Shown: one piece after another, positions 61,857 to 64,000 of the stretch | Layout of the letters: every line of letters begins with the position of its first letter | Numbering within the stretch: the first letter of the stretch is position 1 | NCBI RefSeq assembly: GCF_036408855.1 | Contig: NZ_JAZGJQ010000010.1 | Coordinates: 7,973 to 71,972, forward strand | DNA: 64,000 nt | Origin: Olsenella_K absiana | GTDB taxonomy: Bacteria; Actinomycetota; Coriobacteriia; Coriobacteriales; Atopobiaceae | Reading direction: 5' to 3' | Position numbers and translations under genes: made by a program | Notes under the pieces: generated by a model | What the model saw: only the letters and a program-made list of their open reading frames with translations | The model's database searches: none | Told to the model about the DNA's origin: nothing

Positions 61857-63155
61857 TTGGGTCGCTTCGAGCCACAGTCCACGGCACCCGTGCCGGAGAG
61901 GGCCATCATCGTGGGCGTCGACATGGGCGCCTCGGAGTGGCCGGTGGAGGAGTCCCTCGCGGAGCTCGCGCGCCTCGCGGAGACGGACGGCGCCGAGGTC
62001 GTGGCGGAGGTGACGCAACGCCTCGACAAGCCCGTGCCCAAGACCTTCGTGGGGAGCGGCAAGGCGGAGGAGATCGCGCGGCTGGCGCGCAGCCTCGACG
62101 CGGACGTGGTCATCTTCGACGACGAGCTCACGCCCTCCCAGCAGTCCAACCTCGAGGGCGTCATCGGCAACAGGTGCAAGGTCATCGACCGTACCGCCCT
62201 CATCCTCGACATCTTCGGCGCCCACGCAAAGACGCGCGAGGGGCGCCTGCAGGTCGAGCTCGCCCAGAACCAGTACCTCCTGCCCCGCCTGCGCGGCATG
62301 TGGGGCCACCTCGTGCGCGAGCAGGCGCGCGGCGGCATCGGGAGCAGGTTCGGCCAGGGCGAGAGCCAGCTCGAGGTGGACCGGCGCCTCGTGCGCGACC
62401 GCATCTCCACGCTGAGGCGGGAGCTCGCCGCCCTCGACCTCAGGCGTGGCGTCCAGAGCAAGGCGCGCTGGGACTCGGGGGTCTTCCGCGTCGCGCTCGT
62501 GGGCTACACCAACGCGGGAAAGTCGACGCTGCTGAACCGGCTGACCGGCTCCGACGTCTACGCGAGGGACGAGCTCTTCGCCACCCTCGACCCGACGACG
62601 AGGTCCCTCGACCTCGAGGAGGGGCGCAAGGTCACCGTCACGGACACGGTCGGCTTCATCCAGAAGCTGCCGACGATGCTCGTGGAGGCCTTCAAGTCCA
62701 CCCTGGCCGAGGTGACCGCCGCCGACCTCATCCTGCTCGTGGTCGACGCCGCAGACCCGAACGCGGCGAAGGAGGCAAACGCGGTAAGGGGTATCCTCGG
62801 CGAGATAGGTGCGTCGGGTATCCGGTGCGTGGAGGTCTACAACAAGTGCGACCTCCTGGACGAGGGGGAGAGGTCCTCCCTCGCCACGTCACACCCTCAG
62901 GCCGAGCTCATCTCGGCCAGCACGGGGTTCGGCGTGCGCTCCCTGCTCTACCGGGTGGCCAAGGAGGCCTCCGCGGACGACGTGACCATGACCGTGCAGC
63001 TGCCCTACGACAGGGGGTTCCTCATCAAGATGGTACACGAGCGCTGCCGCGTGGTGAGGGAGCGCTACGAGCAGGCGGGGCTCGTCGCCACAGTCATGGC
63101 GCCGAGGCGCATGGCTTCGGCCCTCGCCCCCTACGAGCTCGCGGACGAGGGGTAG
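61857..63155 (+). CDS. hflX: Ribosome-associated GTPase HflX
   Basis: 432 residues. It splits stalled or hibernating ribosomes. An N-terminal HflX domain (PKTFVGSGKAEEIARLARSL, then VIDRTALILDIF) is followed by a coiled coil and the G domain: G1 GYTNAGKSTLLN, G3 DTVGFI, G4 NKCDL. A C-terminal segment of about 70 residues follows. The TTG start has AGGGAGG upstream with good spacing. The miaB-miaA-hflX order is conserved. Confidence 0.95.
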   Translation: MGRFEPQSTAPVPERAIIVGVDMGASEWPVEESLAELARLAETDGAEVVAEVTQRLDKPVPKTFVGSGKAEEIARLARSLDADVVIFDDELTPSQQSNLEGVIGNRCKVIDRTALILDIFGAHAKTREGRLQVELAQNQYLLPRLRGMWGHLVREQARGGIGSRFGQGESQLEVDRRLVRDRISTLRRELAALDLRRGVQSKARWDSGVFRVALVGYTNAGKSTLLNRLTGSDVYARDELFATLDPTTRSLDLEEGRKVTVTDTVGFIQKLPTMLVEAFKSTLAEVTAADLILLVVDAADPNAAKEANAVRGILGEIGASGIRCVEVYNKCDLLDEGERSSLATSHPQAELISASTGFGVRSLLYRVAKEASADDVTMTVQLPYDRGFLIKMVHERCRVVRERYEQAGLVATVMAPRRMASALAPYELADEG

Positions 63156-63225
63156 GGGGAGGAAAGCCCCCTTGGTCCCGCGCAGCCCGCGCGGCGGCCC
63201 GCGCGGCGGCCCGCCACCCTGGAGC

Positions 63226-63242
63226 CCCGGCCTCGCGCCGGG
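63226..63242. terminator. Weak hairpin between convergent hflX and the acyltransferase-like gene
   Basis: CCCGGC and GCCGGG pair around a CTCGC loop. No T tract. The preceding stretch has a 12-base direct repeat (GCGCGGCGGCCC twice) near 63190-63213. Confidence 0.35.
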
Positions 63243-63268
63243 CCTGGCTGGCTGGCTGGCGGAGGCGG

Positions 63269-63901
63269 CTAGGCCCTGAACGCCAGCCAGAGGGCCGCGA
63301 GGATTAGCGGCTGGTGCGCCACGTAGAACGCGAGGGCGTGCCTGCCCACGAACTCGAGCGGACGGCAGACGGGCCCGCGCAGGCGCTCGGGGTACCCGCG
63401 ACCCTTCCACCAGGCGTTGAAGGAGGCGCCGCTCAGGTACATGAGCAGGTAGGGGAGGACGGGGTAGTAGTCGCCCGACTCGAAGGTCGGACCCGGGAAG
63501 CCCAGCCAGGAGAGACGGTCCGTGGCGTAGAGGGAGGCGGGGAGGTCGACCGTGAGGGGACCCACGCCGACGAAGCCCCTCGTCACGCCGAGGGAGACCA
63601 CGAAGAGGGCGAGGAGGACCAGGCCGGCCACAGGGCCTCTCGGAGCGAGGTGAAGCCGCTCGAGCAGGGCGTAGGCGAGGGTGCACGCCGACATGCAGAA
63701 GATGATCCCGAAGCTGATCGGGACGTCTGCCGCGGCGAAGCTCGTCGCGACGAAGATGAGAAGGGCGAAGGCGCCGTAGACGAGGCCACGTCGCAGGTTG
63801 CTGCGCGAGAGGACGCACATGCAGCCGGCGACGAAGAGGAAGGTCCAGGAGATGCTCGCCCTCCACACGTCCAGGAAGGTTCCGTCAAGTATCTTTCGCA
63901 A
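63269..63901 (-). CDS. DUF1624/heparan-alpha-glucosaminide acetyltransferase-like membrane protein
   Basis: 210 residues with six hydrophobic helices. WRASISWTFLFVAGCMCVLS, then LRRGLVYGAFALLIFVATS, and near the end EFVGRHALAFYVAHQPLILA match the DUF1624 transmembrane acyltransferase family. The usual N-terminal helix with its D-x-L-R-G motif is missing. A stop lies six codons upstream of the TTG start, so the gene may have lost its 5' end, or an indel displaced it. If complete it would acetylate a sugar or similar acceptor. Convergent with hflX. Confidence 0.65.
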   Translation of the reverse strand: MRKILDGTFLDVWRASISWTFLFVAGCMCVLSRSNLRRGLVYGAFALLIFVATSFAAADVPISFGIIFCMSACTLAYALLERLHLAPRGPVAGLVLLALFVVSLGVTRGFVGVGPLTVDLPASLYATDRLSWLGFPGPTFESGDYYPVLPYLLMYLSGASFNAWWKGRGYPERLRGPVCRPLEFVGRHALAFYVAHQPLILAALWLAFRA

Positions 63902-64000
63902 ATGTCTTCTGACCCCCTATGTCGGCAGGACTTGCTTGCGGCTTCCTAGTCCGTGCTAACGCTCCTCTCGTCCCAGTGGTCCAGCAACGACATGTCGAGG
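63902..64000. other. Right-edge stretch, possible end of another leftward gene
   Basis: On the minus strand a frame entering from the right reads LDMSLLDHWDERSVSTD and stops at about 63946. It could be the C-terminus of a gene outside the window, or the displaced 5' part of the acyltransferase-like gene. Too short to say. Confidence 0.25.

Overview
This GC-rich window reads as chromosome from a Coriobacteriia member (Actinomycetota), probably Olsenella, Atopobium or a relative. The evidence is the gene neighbourhoods (pyrRBCKDF; mihF-gmk-rpoZ-thiI; comEA-comEC-holA; lepA-dusB-hemW-dnaJ-dnaJ; phoH-ybeY-dgkA-era-recO; ftsK-rodZ-yajQ-rimO-pgsA-cinA-recA-recX-rny), a type I polysaccharide exporter next to a GlfT2-like galactofuranosyltransferase, and SpoVS in a lineage not known to sporulate. 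The assignment is inferred from gene content, not from a database search.

Positions 1-9.2 kb are an accessory, decaying region. An IS3-type transposase relic runs off the left edge. From 688 to 4334 lie nine copies (one partial) of a 35-36 nt near-palindromic repeat of CRISPR length. One pair is separated by a 35 nt spacer-sized gap. The other intervals are 214-884 nt, and most carry one gene or gene fragment: two phage scaffold-protein fragments, a small ORF, an HTH-membrane regulator, and a 252-aa orphan. Just downstream (4567-5188) is a broken cas1 of the type II family, fused by deletion to the C-terminal part of cas2. Together these look like the wreck of a type II CRISPR-Cas locus. No cas9 is visible. 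The region also holds four 154-183 bp elements with inverted ends (MITE-like), two of them in the nearly gene-free stretch 6102-7069, plus an RNA 2',3'-cyclic phosphodiesterase and a secreted ComEC-like metallo-beta-lactamase protein.

From 9.26 to 14.1 kb is a polysaccharide module: ABC permease, ATPase, GT2 glycosyltransferase and GlfT2-like transferase. From 14.2 to 19.6 kb is an overlapping pyrimidine operon behind a PyrR-type attenuator. From 19.8 to 26.7 kb are nucleoid protein mIHF, gmk, rpoZ, thiI, then DNA uptake genes comEA/comEC and holA. rpsT is convergent. From 27.2 to 35.3 kb are lepA, dusB, hemW, two DnaJ proteins (one with membrane segments in place of its C-terminal domain) and mtaB. 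From 35.3 to 41.8 kb are phoH, ybeY, dgkA, era, recO, rpsO and pnp.

From 42.0 to 44.7 kb are a zinc-ribbon membrane protein and a NagZ-like lipoprotein. From 45.0 to 56.1 kb are RNase J, FtsK, a RodZ-like protein, YajQ, RimO, PgsA, CinA, RecA (with an SOS-type promoter) and RecX. From 56.4 to 63.2 kb are RNase Y, an orphan GHKL ATPase, SpoVS, MiaB, MiaA and HflX. A membrane acyltransferase-like gene is convergent at the right end. Most neighbouring genes overlap by a few bases, so translational coupling is likely throughout. RNA turnover (RNase J, RNase Y, PNPase, YbeY), tRNA/ribosome modification (ThiI, DusB, MtaB, RimO, MiaB, MiaA) and DNA uptake/repair (ComEA, ComEC, RecA, RecX, RecO) are the dominant themes.
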